A stretch of 64,000 bases of DNA. Origin: Citrobacter amalonaticus (GTDB taxonomy: Bacteria > Pseudomonadota > Gammaproteobacteria > Enterobacterales > Enterobacteriaceae). Each line of letters starts with the position of its first letter. Position 1 is the stretch's first letter. The notes beneath the pieces are model-generated. The model saw nothing but the letters and a program-made list of their open reading frames with translations, was not told where the DNA came from and did not search any database. The DNA lies in contig NZ_PQMB01000002.1 of NCBI RefSeq assembly GCF_002918555.1, positions 162,104 through 226,103 of the forward strand, written 5' to 3'. Made by a program: the position numbers and the translations under genes. Positions 28,261 through 38,744 of the stretch are shown piece after piece.

Positions 28261-29478
28261 ATGAAAAATAGCTATCTCCCCACCGCGGCGGGGCTGTATC
28301 TCAATTACCTGGTGCATGGGATGGGGGTCATTTTGATGAGCCTCAACATGTCATCGCTTGAACAACAATGGCAAACCAACGCCGCTGGCGTCTCTGTTGT
28401 TATCTCCTCACTCGGCATCGGTCGGCTAAGCGTCTTATTCTGCGCGGGATTACTGTCCGACAGATTTGGACGCAGACCTTTTATCATTCTGGGAATGCTG
28501 TGTTATCTGGCGTTCTTCTTCGGCATTCTGAACACCCACAATATTATTATCGCCTACGCATTTGGCTTTCTGGCCGGAATGGCAAACAGCTTTCTTGACG
28601 CAGGCACCTATCCCAGCCTGATGGAGGCCTTTCCTGCGTCGCCAGGTACCGCGAATATACTGATAAAAGCGTTTGTCTCCGGCGGGCAGTTTTTGCTGCC
28701 AATGATAATCAGCCTGCTGGTCTGGGCGGAGCTTTGGTTTGGCTGGTCCTTTATTATTGCGGCAGCCATTATGATCCTGAACGGGCTGTTTTTATTTCGC
28801 TGTACCTTTCCGCCTCATCCGGGACGTAAATTGCCCCCGGCTCAGATTAAGCCCTCCCGCAAACCGGCGGAAAAACATCGCTGTTTGCTTATCGACCTGG
28901 TCAGTTATACCCTGTACGGCTATATCTCTATGGCGACGTTTTACCTGATCAGTCAATGGCTTGCGCAATACGGGCAGTTCGTCGCGGGAATGTCTTATAC
29001 GTTGTCGATCAAACTGTTAAGCATTTATACCTGCGGTTCGCTGCTCTGTGTGTTTATTACCGCACCGCTGGTGCGCAAAACGGTACGCTCCACCACATTG
29101 TTAATGCTGTATACCTTTATCTCCTTTGTCGCGCTGTTGACGGTATGCCTCTATCCCAATGTGTACGTGGTGATTGTCTTCGCATTTGTCATCGGATTCT
29201 CTTCCGCGGGCGGTGTCGTGCAGATCGGCCTGACGCTGATGGCGGCGCGTTTCCCACTCGAGAAAGGCAAAGCCACCGGTATTTATTACAGCGCAGGCAG
29301 CATTGCCACTTTCACCATACCGTTAGTCACCGCCCATCTGTCGGAAAGAAGCATCGCCGATATTATGTGGTTTGATACTGGTATTGCCGCCGTGGGATTC
29401 CTGCTGGCGTTGTTTATTGGCTATCGCAGCCGGATGGAATCCCGACGTCAGGTGGCGCTGGATCCGCTCGTGGAATAA
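28261..29478 (+). CDS. ydiM: YdiM, MFS transporter
   Basis: The protein has 405 residues and twelve predicted helices. The MFS loop motif between helices 2 and 3 reads GLLSDRFGRRP. It is paralogous to YdiN downstream (shared SLEQQW/SLAEKF and [26 protein letters not shown] segments). The substrate is unknown; linkage to ydiB and aroD suggests an aromatic or cyclohexane carboxylate such as shikimate or quinate. Confidence 0.9.
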   Translation: MKNSYLPTAAGLYLNYLVHGMGVILMSLNMSSLEQQWQTNAAGVSVVISSLGIGRLSVLFCAGLLSDRFGRRPFIILGMLCYLAFFFGILNTHNIIIAYAFGFLAGMANSFLDAGTYPSLMEAFPASPGTANILIKAFVSGGQFLLPMIISLLVWAELWFGWSFIIAAAIMILNGLFLFRCTFPPHPGRKLPPAQIKPSRKPAEKHRCLLIDLVSYTLYGYISMATFYLISQWLAQYGQFVAGMSYTLSIKLLSIYTCGSLLCVFITAPLVRKTVRSTTLLMLYTFISFVALLTVCLYPNVYVVIVFAFVIGFSSAGGVVQIGLTLMAARFPLEKGKATGIYYSAGSIATFTIPLVTAHLSERSIADIMWFDTGIAAVGFLLALFIGYRSRMESRRQVALDPLVE

Positions 29479-29790
29479 CGCATATTCATTCAGATGCAAT
29501 ATTGTTACCCCCCTGTGCAAAATAATCTGGACAACTATTAAAACATCAGCAAAACGGCAGCGGGAAGAATGACGATTCACATTTTAATATGCAATATACC
29601 TGGTAACAAAAACGCCATGCTATGTAGGTTCATTACCTGTCACCACGTATATTAATAACATAATCGCCGTAGTACAGATTATCCCCGTGAGATTCCTGGC
29701 GGCAGGTGGATTGACATTTCTGCATCCCGAATGGTTCAGGGTGTATGGCGACGATAACAGAATAATTTTAACCAGCATGGAGCTGTGAAA
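29479..29790. other. Intergenic region between ydiM and ydiN
   Basis: About 310 AT-rich bases without a supported gene, repeat or clear terminator. It probably carries a promoter for ydiN-ydiB-aroD, but no element stands out. Confidence 0.45.
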
Positions 29791-31026
29791 ATGTCTCAGA
29801 ACAAGGCTTTCAGCACCCCTTTTATCCTGGCTGTTATATGTATTTACCTCAGCTATTTTCTTCACGGTATTAGCGTCATTACACTGGCGCAAAACATGAC
29901 TTCGCTTGCCGAAAAGTTTTCCACGGATAATGCGGGGATCGCCTATTTAATTTCCGGCATTGGTCTGGGTCGATTGGTCAGTATTCTGTTTTTTGGCGTG
30001 CTGTCGGATAAATTTGGTCGTCGCGCAATCATTCTGTTAGGCGTGTTGTTATATATCCTCTTTTTCTTCGGCATTCCCGCCAGTCCTAATCTGATGATCG
30101 CGTTTGGTCTTGCTGTTTGCGTCGGCATCGCCAACTCGGCGCTCGATACGGGCGGCTATCCGGCATTAATGGAGTGTTTCCCGAAAGCGTCAGGCTCTGC
30201 GGTTATTCTGGTCAAAGCAATGGTTTCGTTTGGGCAGATGCTGTACCCGATGATTGTCAGCTATATGCTGCTCAACAATATCTGGTACGGCTACGGGGTT
30301 ATTATTCCCGGCATTTTGTTTGTGCTGATCACCCTGATGCTGCTTAAGAGTAAATTCCCCAGCCAGCTGGTGGACGCCAGCGTCGCGAAAGAACTCCCGC
30401 AGATGAACAGCAAGCCGCTTGTCTGGCTGGAAGGTGTGGCCTCCGTGCTCTTTGGCGTCGCTGCGTTCTCAACCTTTTATGTCATTGTGGTCTGGATGCC
30501 GAAGTACGCAATAGCCTTCGCCGGAATGGCCGAAGCCGATGCGCTGAAAACCATCTCTTACTACAGCATGGGGTCGCTGGTCTGCGTCTTTATCTTTGCC
30601 GTCCTGCTGAAGAAAATGGTTCGCCCCATCTGGGCTAACGTTTTTAACGCAGGTCTGGCGACCATTACGGCGGCCGTCATTTATCTCTATCCGTCACCGC
30701 TGGTGTGTAACGCCGGATCCTTTGTTATCGGCTTCTCCGCCGCCGGAGGAATTTTGCAACTGGGCGTTTCGGTGATGTCAGAGTTCTTTCCGAAGAGCAA
30801 AGCCAAAGTCACCAGCATTTATATGATGATGGGCGGCGTTGCCAACTTTATTATCCCGCTGATTACCGGGTATCTCTCCACAATCGGCCTGCAGTACATC
30901 ATTTTACTGGATTTCGGCTTCGCACTGCTGGCCTTCATTACCGCCATTATCGTCTTCGTCCGCTACTACCGCGTATTTAATATTCCGCAAAACGATGTCC
31001 GCCTGGGCGAGCGCTATTTTCAATAA
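29791..31026 (+). CDS. ydiN: YdiN, MFS transporter
   Basis: The ATG at 29791 has GGAG eight bases upstream and gives 411 residues. It has twelve helices and the loop motif [11 protein letters not shown]. The sequence is very close to E. coli YdiN. It is 55 bases upstream of ydiB, and joint transcription with ydiB and aroD is likely, so uptake of shikimate or quinate is a reasonable guess. No substrate is proven by sequence. Confidence 0.92.
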   Translation: MSQNKAFSTPFILAVICIYLSYFLHGISVITLAQNMTSLAEKFSTDNAGIAYLISGIGLGRLVSILFFGVLSDKFGRRAIILLGVLLYILFFFGIPASPNLMIAFGLAVCVGIANSALDTGGYPALMECFPKASGSAVILVKAMVSFGQMLYPMIVSYMLLNNIWYGYGVIIPGILFVLITLMLLKSKFPSQLVDASVAKELPQMNSKPLVWLEGVASVLFGVAAFSTFYVIVVWMPKYAIAFAGMAEADALKTISYYSMGSLVCVFIFAVLLKKMVRPIWANVFNAGLATITAAVIYLYPSPLVCNAGSFVIGFSAAGGILQLGVSVMSEFFPKSKAKVTSIYMMMGGVANFIIPLITGYLSTIGLQYIILLDFGFALLAFITAIIVFVRYYRVFNIPQNDVRLGERYFQ

Positions 31027-31081
31027 GAGCCTGGGGACCAGACTCTTAATCAGGTCAGCCAATATTTTAAGGAGTAATGTT

Positions 31082-31948
31082 ATGGATGTAACCGCTAAAT
31101 ATGAATTGATTGGTCTTATGGCCTACCCCATCAGACACAGTCTGTCACCTGAAATGCAAAATAAAGCCTTAGAAAAAGCAGGGTTGCCGTATACGTACAT
31201 GGCCTTTGAAGTTGACAACACCACTTTTGCGGGCGCGATTGAAGGGCTGAAGGCGCTGAAAATGCGCGGAACCGGCGTTTCGATGCCTAATAAACAGCTG
31301 GCCTGCGAGTTCGTTGACGAACTGACCCCTGCCGCAAAACTGGTCGGGGCCATTAATACCATCGTGAATGATGATGGCTATCTGCGAGGCTACAATACCG
31401 ATGGCACAGGCCACATTCGGGCGATAAAAGAGAGTGGCTTTGATATTAAAGGCAAAACGATGGTATTACTGGGCGCAGGCGGGGCATCCACCGCTATCGG
31501 CGCACAGGCGGCCATTGAAGGCATCAAAGAGATTAAACTCTTTAACCGCAAAGACGAGTTTTTCCAGAAGGCGCTTGATTTTGCTCAACGCGTTAATGAA
31601 AACACGGATTGCGTCGTGACCGTCACCGACCTTGAAGATCAAAAGGCATTCGCCGCGGCGCTGGCCAGTGCAGACATCCTGACGAATGGCACAAAAGTTG
31701 GCATGAAGCCGCTGGATAACGAATCTATCGTCAGCGATGTCAGCTTACTGCGCCCGGAACTGCTGGTGACCGAATGCGTGTACAACCCGCATATGACGAA
31801 ATTGCTGCAACAGGCGCAACAGGCGGGTTGCAAAACCATAGACGGTTACGGCATGTTGTTGTGGCAAGGTGCCGAACAGTTCAAACTGTGGACCGGCAAA
31901 GATTTTCCGCTGGAATATGTTAAACAGGTGATGGGGTTTGCGGCCTGA
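31082..31948 (+). CDS. ydiB: YdiB, quinate/shikimate dehydrogenase
   Basis: The start at 31082 follows AAGGAG and gives 288 residues. The substrate domain has Lys71 (SMPNKQL) and Asp107 (GYNTDGTG), and the nucleotide domain has GAGGAS. E. coli YdiB reduces dehydroshikimate or oxidises quinate and shikimate, using NAD or NADP. It is coupled with aroD, which acts on the adjacent intermediate, and with the ydiN transporter. This fits use or salvage of shikimate-type compounds in addition to biosynthesis. Confidence 0.96.
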   Translation: MDVTAKYELIGLMAYPIRHSLSPEMQNKALEKAGLPYTYMAFEVDNTTFAGAIEGLKALKMRGTGVSMPNKQLACEFVDELTPAAKLVGAINTIVNDDGYLRGYNTDGTGHIRAIKESGFDIKGKTMVLLGAGGASTAIGAQAAIEGIKEIKLFNRKDEFFQKALDFAQRVNENTDCVVTVTDLEDQKAFAAALASADILTNGTKVGMKPLDNESIVSDVSLLRPELLVTECVYNPHMTKLLQQAQQAGCKTIDGYGMLLWQGAEQFKLWTGKDFPLEYVKQVMGFAA

Positions 31949-31990
31949 TGGCCAGGATCTGTAAATCTGGTAAATAAGAAAAGGTATTAA

Positions 31991-32749
31991 ATGAAAACCG
32001 TAACCGTAAAAGACCTCGTCATTGGCGAAGGGGCACCAAAAATTATCGTGTCGCTCATGGGAAAAGATATCGCCAGCGTCAAATCGGAAGCGCTGGCCTA
32101 CCGCGACGCTGATTTTGACATTCTGGAATGGCGCGTTGACCACTTCGCCGATGTGGCTTCCGCTGACGCTGTTGTGCAAGCAACTCGCGCCATCAGAGAC
32201 ATTATGCCGCAGACTCCCCTGCTGTTTACCTTCCGCAGCGCGAAGGAAGGCGGCGAGCAGATGATCTCAGCAGAGGCCTATATCGCGCTTAATCGTGCGG
32301 CAGTCGACAGCGGACTGGTTGATATGATCGATCTTGAACTGTTCACGGGCGATGAACAGGTCAAAGCGACGGTTGCATATGCGCACAGCAAAAACGTTAA
32401 GGTCATCATGTCTAACCATGATTTCCACAAAACCCCTGCGGCACAAGAGATTGTTCTGCGTCTGCGCAAAATGCAGGATCTGGGTGCCGATATCCCCAAA
32501 ATTGCCCTGATGCCGCAGAGTCGGAGCGACGTGTTGACGCTGCTTGCCGCCACGCTGGAGATGCAGGAGCAGTACGCTGACCGTCCGCTCATCACCATGT
32601 CGATGTCAAAAACGGGAGTGATCTCACGTCTGGCGGGGGAAGTCTTTGGCTCAGCAGCAACCTTTGGCGCAGTTAAAAAAGCCTCTGCGCCGGGACAAAT
32701 TTCCGTCAGTGACCTGCGAACGGTATTAACGATTCTCCATCAGGCTTAA
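31991..32749 (+). CDS. aroD: Type I 3-dehydroquinate dehydratase
   Basis: The 252-residue class I enzyme forms a Schiff base through Lys170 ([10 protein letters not shown]), with His143 (SNHDFHKTP) as general base. It converts 3-dehydroquinate to 3-dehydroshikimate in the cytosol, the third step of the shikimate pathway. It follows ydiB by 42 bases. Length and both catalytic residues match E. coli AroD. Confidence 0.97.
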   Translation: MKTVTVKDLVIGEGAPKIIVSLMGKDIASVKSEALAYRDADFDILEWRVDHFADVASADAVVQATRAIRDIMPQTPLLFTFRSAKEGGEQMISAEAYIALNRAAVDSGLVDMIDLELFTGDEQVKATVAYAHSKNVKVIMSNHDFHKTPAAQEIVLRLRKMQDLGADIPKIALMPQSRSDVLTLLAATLEMQEQYADRPLITMSMSKTGVISRLAGEVFGSAATFGAVKKASAPGQISVSDLRTVLTILHQA

Positions 32750-32762
32750 TTAATTTATTAAG

Positions 32763-32784
32763 GGCGGGAGAGAAACCTTCCGCC
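32763..32784 (+). other. Intercistronic hairpin between aroD and ydiF
   Basis: GGCGGGAG-AGAAAC-CTTCCGCC is an eight-pair stem without a T tract. It is more likely an mRNA-stabilising or processing structure than a terminator. Confidence 0.5.
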
Positions 32785-32877
32785 ATAAATAACAATAATG
32801 ATCTGAAATGAATATTCTTCGCGAATATTCAGCGGACCTGTACGTCTCGGTTCTGCCGGGTCATGTCTGGAGTAAAT

Positions 32878-34473
32878 ATGAAACCTGAAAAACCATTACG
32901 CGTAAATGGCCGCGTCCCCGTACTTTCTGCGCAGGAAGCGGTGAATTATATTAAAGATGAAGACACCCTGTGTATATTAGGTGCCGGTGGCGGCATACTC
33001 GAAGCCACCAGCTTAATTACTGCCCTCGCCGATAAATATAAACAAACGCAGACGCCACGTAATTTATCGATAATCAGCCCTACCGGCCTGGGTGACCGTG
33101 CCGATCGTGGTATTAGCCCGCTGGCGCAGGAGGGGCTGGTAAAATGGGCATTATGCGGCCACTGGGGGCAGTCTCCGCGTATTTCTGAATTAGCAGAGCA
33201 GAATAAGATTGTTGCCTATAACTATCCGCAGGGCGTGTTGACTCAGACGCTGCGTGCGGCGGCGGCCCATCAGCCCGGTATTCTGAGCGACATTGGTCTT
33301 GGTACTTTTGTGGATCCACGCCAACAGGGCGGCAAGCTCAATGAGATCACCCAAGACGATCTGATCAAGCTCGTTGAAATTGATAACAAAGAGTACCTCT
33401 ATTACAAAGCCATCGCCCCCAGCGTGGCGTTTATCCGCGCCACCACGTGTGACAGCGAAGGGTATGCCTCTTTTGAAGACGAGGTAATGTACCTGGATGC
33501 GCTGGTTCTGGCTCAGGCAGTACACAACAACGGCGGCATCGTGATGATGCAGGTGCAGAAAATGGTGAAGAAAGCCACGCTGCACCCGAAATCTGTGCGC
33601 ATTCCGGGGTATCTGGTCGATATTGTGGTTGTGGATCCCGGGCAAACGCAGCTGTACGGCGGGGCGCCGGTGAACCGCTTTATCTCCGGTGATTTCATCC
33701 TCGATGACAGCGCCCAGCTCGCCCTGCCCCTGAATCAGCGCAAACTGGTGGCGCGACGCGCACTGTATGAGATGCGAAAAGGTGCCGTGGGTAACGTTGG
33801 CGTCGGGATCGCCGATGGTATCGGTCTGGTCGCGCGTGAGGAAGGCTGTGCGGATGACTTTGTCCTGACCGTAGAAACCGGTCCGGTTGGCGGGATCACG
33901 TCTCAGGGCGTCGCCTTTGGCGCTAACGTCAATACCCGCGCCATTCTCGATATGACCTCTCAGTTTGATTTCTATCACGGCGGTGGTCTGGATGTCTGCT
34001 ATCTGAGTTTTGCCGAAGTGGATCGTCACGGTAACGTCGGCGTGCATAAATTCAACGGTAAAATTATGGGCACCGGCGGCTTTATTGATATCAGCGCCAC
34101 CTCAAAGAAAATTGTCTTCTGCGGTACGTTAACCGCTGGCAGTCTGAAAACAGAGATTGCTGACGGTAAATTAAATATCGTTCAGGAAGGCCGGGTTAAG
34201 AAATTTATTAACGAACTGCCGGAAATTACCTTCAGCGGAAAAATTGCTCTCGAACGCGGACTTGATGTGCGTTACATCACCGAGCGCGCCGTATTCACGC
34301 TGAAAGAGGACGGCCTGCATTTAATCGAGATTGCCCCAGGCGTCGATCTGGAAAAAGACATTCTTGCCAAAATGGATTTCTCACCGGTTATTTCGCCCGA
34401 GTTGAAACTGATGGACGAAAGATTATTTATCGATGCCACCATGGGCTTTATGTTGCCCGAAGCCACCCATTAA
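32878..34473 (+). CDS. ydiF: YdiF, acyl-CoA:acetate CoA-transferase
   Basis: The start at 32878 gives 531 residues as in E. coli. It is a family I CoA-transferase, with the alpha- and beta-type halves fused. The catalytic glutamate that forms the glutamyl-CoA thioester is Glu333 in TVETGPVGGI. It moves CoA between short-chain acids such as acetate, acetoacetate, propionate and butyrate. It stands just before an acyl-CoA dehydrogenase, which suggests substrate activation for beta-oxidation. Confidence 0.94.
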   Translation: MKPEKPLRVNGRVPVLSAQEAVNYIKDEDTLCILGAGGGILEATSLITALADKYKQTQTPRNLSIISPTGLGDRADRGISPLAQEGLVKWALCGHWGQSPRISELAEQNKIVAYNYPQGVLTQTLRAAAAHQPGILSDIGLGTFVDPRQQGGKLNEITQDDLIKLVEIDNKEYLYYKAIAPSVAFIRATTCDSEGYASFEDEVMYLDALVLAQAVHNNGGIVMMQVQKMVKKATLHPKSVRIPGYLVDIVVVDPGQTQLYGGAPVNRFISGDFILDDSAQLALPLNQRKLVARRALYEMRKGAVGNVGVGIADGIGLVAREEGCADDFVLTVETGPVGGITSQGVAFGANVNTRAILDMTSQFDFYHGGGLDVCYLSFAEVDRHGNVGVHKFNGKIMGTGGFIDISATSKKIVFCGTLTAGSLKTEIADGKLNIVQEGRVKKFINELPEITFSGKIALERGLDVRYITERAVFTLKEDGLHLIEIAPGVDLEKDILAKMDFSPVISPELKLMDERLFIDATMGFMLPEATH

Positions 34474-34486
34474 AAGGACCAGGATG

Positions 34487-35638
34487 ATGGACTTTTCTTT
34501 AACCGAAGAACAAGAGCTGCTGCTTGCCAGTATTCGCGAACTGATCACCACCCAATTTCCGGAAGAGTATTTCCGCACCTGCGATCAGACGGCGACCTAC
34601 CCGAAAGAGTTTATGCGGGCGCTTGCCGATAACGGCATTTCTCTGCTGGGCGTCCCGGAAGAGTTCGGCGGCATTCCGGCAGATTATGTCACCCAGATGC
34701 TGGCGCTGATGGAAGTCTCTAAGTGCGGCGCCCCCGCCTTTCTGATCACCAATGGTCAGTGCATTCACAGTATGCGCCGGTTCGGCTCGCCGGAGCAGTT
34801 ACGCAAAACAGCGGAAAGCACGCTGGCAACCGGCGACCCGGCCTACGCACTGGCGCTGACTGAACCCGGTGCGGGCTCTGACAATAACAGCGCCACCACC
34901 AGCTACACCCGTAAAGATGGCAAAGTTTATCTTAATGGACAGAAAACGTTCATTACCGGGGCGAAAGAGTATCCGTATATGCTGGTACTGGCGCGCGATC
35001 CGGAGCCAAAAGATCCGAAAAAGGCCTTCACTCTCTGGTGGGTGGAGTCCAGCAAGCCGGGGATAAAAATCAATCCGCTGCACAAAATCGGCTGGCACAT
35101 GCTGAGTACCTGCGAAGTTTATCTCGACAATGTTGAGGTCGATGAAAGCGATATGGTTGGCGAAGAAGGGATGGGCTTCCTCAATGTGATGTACAACTTT
35201 GAGATGGAGCGTCTGATCAACGCCGCCCGCAGCACCGGTTTTGCTGAATGCGCCTTTGAAGATGCCGCCCGCTACGCCAACCAGCGAATCGCCTTTGGCA
35301 AGCCGATTGGTCATAACCAGATGATCCAGGAAAAGCTGGCGCTGATGGCGATCAAAATCGACAACATGCGCAATATGGTACTGAAGGTTGCATGGCAGGC
35401 TGACCAGGAGCAGTCTCTGCGTACCAGCGCGGCGCTGGCGAAACTGTATTGCGCTCGTACCGCAATGGAAGTGATCGACGACGCCATTCAAATCATGGGC
35501 GGTCTGGGTTACACCGATGAAGCACGCGTCTCCCGCTTCTGGCGCGATGTACGCTGTGAGCGTATCGGCGGTGGCACCGATGAAATCATGATTTACGTGG
35601 CGGGCCGTCAGATCCTGAAAGACTATCAGAACAAATAA
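34487..35638 (+). CDS. ydiO: YdiO, acyl-CoA dehydrogenase
   Basis: The start at 34487 (the second of two adjacent ATG codons) gives 383 residues with an AAGGA site at normal spacing. It has acyl-CoA dehydrogenase signatures: ALTEPGAGSDNNS, FGKPIGHNQ and the C-terminal MGGLGYTDEARVSRFWRD. It introduces the trans-2 double bond with FAD and passes electrons to an electron-transfer flavoprotein, very likely YdiQR. It is 13 bases after ydiF. Proposed in E. coli for anaerobic or crotonobetaine-like acyl-CoA metabolism. Confidence 0.93.
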   Translation: MDFSLTEEQELLLASIRELITTQFPEEYFRTCDQTATYPKEFMRALADNGISLLGVPEEFGGIPADYVTQMLALMEVSKCGAPAFLITNGQCIHSMRRFGSPEQLRKTAESTLATGDPAYALALTEPGAGSDNNSATTSYTRKDGKVYLNGQKTFITGAKEYPYMLVLARDPEPKDPKKAFTLWWVESSKPGIKINPLHKIGWHMLSTCEVYLDNVEVDESDMVGEEGMGFLNVMYNFEMERLINAARSTGFAECAFEDAARYANQRIAFGKPIGHNQMIQEKLALMAIKIDNMRNMVLKVAWQADQEQSLRTSAALAKLYCARTAMEVIDDAIQIMGGLGYTDEARVSRFWRDVRCERIGGGTDEIMIYVAGRQILKDYQNK

Positions 35639-35652
35639 CGCGCTGTTTCCAG

Positions 35653-35713
35653 GCCGGATGAGGCGCCTGCGCCGCCATCCGGCAATGTGCCCGGAAGCAT
35701 TACGCCTCCGGGC
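35653..35713. repeat. REP/BIME between ydiO and ydiP
   Basis: Two GC-rich palindromic units, GCCGGATGAGGCGCCTGCGC...ATCCGGC and GCCCGGAAGC...TCCGGGC, lie between convergent genes. This is the usual BIME location. Confidence 0.85.
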
Positions 35714-35747
35714 TTACGGTAAATCAGGGAATAACGGCTACTGAAAG

Positions 35748-36638
35748 TCAGGCATTCGACATCAGATACTCTTGCTCGACTAAGCTATTTTTAAACTGCT
35801 TACGATAATCACTGGGCGAACAACCGACATGGCGCAGAAAGAGTTTGGCAAAATGGTCGACATTTTCATACCCTACCCGCCAGGATATTTCCGCCAGTGA
35901 AAAGTCCGTATTGGTCAGGGCAAATTTAGCCTCGGTCATTCGGCGCTGGATAACATAGTTAATGGGTGAAATATGGTACTCTTTTGTAAATTCATGACAG
36001 ATGTAACTGACGCTGGCCCGAAATTTTTTAGATAACTGATCGAGAGTAATTTTCTCGCGAAAATTATTATTGAGATAAACCAGAATGTCTTTTATCAGGA
36101 TATCTTTTTTAATATATCCCTGCTCGGAACGGTAAGCATTTTTAAAGTTTTCATAAAATAAAACGGTCAGCGCATAAGCGAAAGCATCGCACACGGAGGA
36201 CGTCAGCCCATTTTTACTTTGCGGTAACATGACGCTGAGTTCATTAAAAATGCTTTTAAGAACCTCTTTCCCCTGTCCCACGGCAACCACCGGGCAGGAA
36301 TGCGGTTGCAGCAGCTGATTTTCTTCCCACTCCTGAAAGCGAAAGCCATAGAGCGCACAGGTATAGGTTGTCGCCGGTGAGTTGATATCCGAGGTCACCG
36401 CATGCAGCCGCCCGCGTTCAATCACCACAATGTCGTCTTCGTGTGCCACATAAAGAGAAGAATCGATAATTAATCGGGCAACGCCTTTTTTGACATAAAT
36501 CAGTTCCGTTTCATTATCATGAACATGATGCCCGGACTCCCACTTTGGATCATCGCTGATGACAAATCGAGAAAATCGCGGGGTTTTACCCTGTTCAAAA
36601 AGGGTCTCCATGACATTATCAAAACATCGTTGATACAT
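35748..36638 (-). CDS. ydiP: YdiP, AraC-family regulator
   Basis: The start at 36638 (MYQRCFDN) gives 296 residues. An N-terminal cupin-like ligand domain (GHHVHDNETELIYVKKG, about 35-80) is followed by two C-terminal AraC helix-turn-helix motifs (about 205-285; SYICHEFTKEYHISP and AEISWRVGYENVDHFAKLF). It is divergent from ydiQRST and lies between ydiFO and ydiQRST, so it likely controls the acyl-CoA genes. Phased direct repeats in the divergent region are candidate binding sites. The ligand is unknown. Confidence 0.92.
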   Translation of the reverse strand: MYQRCFDNVMETLFEQGKTPRFSRFVISDDPKWESGHHVHDNETELIYVKKGVARLIIDSSLYVAHEDDIVVIERGRLHAVTSDINSPATTYTCALYGFRFQEWEENQLLQPHSCPVVAVGQGKEVLKSIFNELSVMLPQSKNGLTSSVCDAFAYALTVLFYENFKNAYRSEQGYIKKDILIKDILVYLNNNFREKITLDQLSKKFRASVSYICHEFTKEYHISPINYVIQRRMTEAKFALTNTDFSLAEISWRVGYENVDHFAKLFLRHVGCSPSDYRKQFKNSLVEQEYLMSNA

Positions 36639-36735
36639 GACAACCTCCACAAGCAGATAGTAATCCTGAACAATATAATGAGGATAAAATAATGCGAGCG
36701 AGGCGGTTATACAACTGCATTTAGTGTGGGTAAAA

Positions 36736-36839
36736 CAAGATTATTTACTCCACATGCAAGATAATACGACCATTGTGCAAAAATGATTTTGCCGACTTTT
36801 CTTTTGCTTTGCCGATCCCAATTTTTTTGCAAGATTATT
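36736..36839. promoter_or_regulatory. Phased direct repeats upstream of ydiQ, candidate YdiP sites
   Basis: CAAGATTATT occurs at 36736-36745 and 36830-36839, and CAAGATAATA at 36757-36766. The first two are exactly 21 bases apart and the third is 73 further on, close to whole turns of the helix. AraC proteins commonly bind direct repeats 21 bases apart. The assignment to YdiP is inference. Confidence 0.5.
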
Positions 36840-36968
36840 GGCAACGAAAACAGTTTTCCCCATCGAAAAAATACCCGCCGCTATCGCACACTATTTCCAG
36901 TCAAATTCCATTTTCCGCCAAGGGTGGCGACCATTGCCATCGTTAGCACGCGACTCACAGGAGATACC

Positions 36969-37733
36969 ATGAAAATAATAACCTGCTTTAAGCTGGTGCC
37001 GGAGGAACAGGATATTGTTGTGACTCCCGAACATACCCTCAGCTTTGATAATGCCGATGCCAAAATCAGCCAGTTCGATCTCAACGCCATTGAAGCGGCT
37101 GCACAGTTGGCCACGGATGATGATGAGATTGCCGCACTGACCATCGGCGGTTCACTGCTGCAAAACTCGAAAGTACGCAAAGATGTCCTCTCCCGGGGAC
37201 CGCATGCACTCTACATGGTGCAGGATGCCCAGCTGGAGCACGCCCTGCCGAAAGACACCGCACGGGCGCTCGCCGCCACAGCGCGGAAGACAGGCTTTGA
37301 TCTGATGCTGTTTGGCGAAGGCTCTGGCGATCTCTACGCGCAGCAGGTGGGTCTGCTGGTTGGCGAGCTACTGCAATTACCGGTAGTGAATGCGGTAAGC
37401 AACATCCAACGTCATGGCGATCGTCTGGTGGTAGAACGCACGCTGGAAGAAGAGATCGAGGTTATCGAACTGTCTCTTCCCGCAATCCTCTGCGTCACGT
37501 CCGATATTAACACCCCGCGAATTCCTTCGATGAAGGCGATTCTGGGGGCAGGTAAAAAGCCGGTTACCCAGTGGCAGGCAAGCGATATTGGCTGGAGCCA
37601 CGCCACTCCACAGGCAGAGCTGATTGCCATTACCGTGCCGCCGCAAACGGAGCGTAAACACCTCATTCTGGACAACGATTCGCCGGAGGCGATCGCTGAA
37701 CTGGCAGAACATCTGAAAAAAGCCCTGAACTAA
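36969..37733 (+). CDS. ydiQ: YdiQ, electron-transfer flavoprotein beta-like subunit
   Basis: The start at 36969 (MKIITCFKLVPEEQDIVV) gives 254 residues. It has the ETF-beta/FixA pattern with GSGDLYAQQVG and the C-terminal VPPQTERK segment. With YdiR it forms an ETF that takes electrons from an acyl-CoA dehydrogenase, probably YdiO. It is first in ydiQRST, with about 330 bases of regulatory DNA upstream. Confidence 0.93.
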   Translation: MKIITCFKLVPEEQDIVVTPEHTLSFDNADAKISQFDLNAIEAAAQLATDDDEIAALTIGGSLLQNSKVRKDVLSRGPHALYMVQDAQLEHALPKDTARALAATARKTGFDLMLFGEGSGDLYAQQVGLLVGELLQLPVVNAVSNIQRHGDRLVVERTLEEEIEVIELSLPAILCVTSDINTPRIPSMKAILGAGKKPVTQWQASDIGWSHATPQAELIAITVPPQTERKHLILDNDSPEAIAELAEHLKKALN

Positions 37734-37752
37734 ACCCAACGGAGAAATCATT

Positions 37753-38688
37753 ATGAGTCAATTAACGAACGTCTGGGTATTTAGCGATAACGTTGAACGC
37801 TACGCAGAGCTGATGACCGGCGCACGTCAGTGGGGCCAGCGGGTGGACGCCATTGTGCAGGACGCAGAACAGGCAGAGCACGTTAAGCAACTCGGTGCAG
37901 ACAGCATCATCATGCTGGAAAAAAATACCCCACTGCAACGAATTGAAAACTACGCAGAAACCATTGCCGCGCAAATCAAGGAGAAAAATGGCGGGCTGTT
38001 GTTGATGGCGGCCACCAGGCGCTGTAAAGCCCTGGGCGCACGTCTCAGCGTGCAACTGGATGCCGCCATGGTTAACGATGCTATCTCGGTCTGCATTGAT
38101 GCAGGTACGGTATATGCCGAACACCGCATGTACGGCGGGCTGGCGTTTGGCAAAGAGAAACTGAACAGCGCATTCACCATTGTCACGCTTGCGCCTGGCG
38201 TACTGGAACCTGCTGCGACAAATCCGGCGCACGGCTGCCCTGTGGTTAGCGCGTCGTATCTTCGACCGCAGCATGAAATTCTCTGCCAGGAGCGTCGCGC
38301 CAAATCGCTCAGCAGCGTCGATCTCAGCAAAGCGAAGCGCGTGGTCGGCGTGGGCCGTGGTCTGGTGGCGCAGGACGATCTCAGCATGGTACGAGAGCTG
38401 GCCGCCGTACTGGGTGCGGAGGTGGGTTGTTCACGTCCGATTGCCGAAGGGGAAAACTGGATGGAACGCGAGCGTTATATCGGCGTTTCTGGCGTACTGC
38501 TGAAATCCGATTTGTATCTCACGCTGGGGATTTCCGGACAGATCCAGCATATGGTTGGCGGGAACGGCGCCAGGGTGATTGTCGCCATCAACAAAGATAA
38601 AAACGCGCCGATTTTTAACTATGCCGATTACGGGCTGGTGGGAGATATCTACAAAGTGGTCCCTGCCCTGATCGAGCAGCTACGCTAA
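37753..38688 (+). CDS. ydiR: YdiR, electron-transfer flavoprotein alpha-like subunit
   Basis: The 311-residue protein has an N-terminal ETF domain and the C-terminal FAD-binding segment SGVLLKSDLYLTLGISGQIQH, followed by AINKDKNAPIFNYADYGLVGD, the ETF-alpha/FixB signature. It partners YdiQ. It starts 19 bases after ydiQ with GGAGAAA as its ribosome site. Confidence 0.93.
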   Translation: MSQLTNVWVFSDNVERYAELMTGARQWGQRVDAIVQDAEQAEHVKQLGADSIIMLEKNTPLQRIENYAETIAAQIKEKNGGLLLMAATRRCKALGARLSVQLDAAMVNDAISVCIDAGTVYAEHRMYGGLAFGKEKLNSAFTIVTLAPGVLEPAATNPAHGCPVVSASYLRPQHEILCQERRAKSLSSVDLSKAKRVVGVGRGLVAQDDLSMVRELAAVLGAEVGCSRPIAEGENWMERERYIGVSGVLLKSDLYLTLGISGQIQHMVGGNGARVIVAINKDKNAPIFNYADYGLVGDIYKVVPALIEQLR

Positions 38689-38744
38689 CGTTCACCCTGA
38701 ACCACATTTCCCGCTGTACACACAGCGGGATGGGAGCATAAAGC

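Noticed and set aside
33190-34047. 285-residue frame antisense to ydiF
   Set aside because: It mirrors ydiF codons, has no start signals and no known domain.
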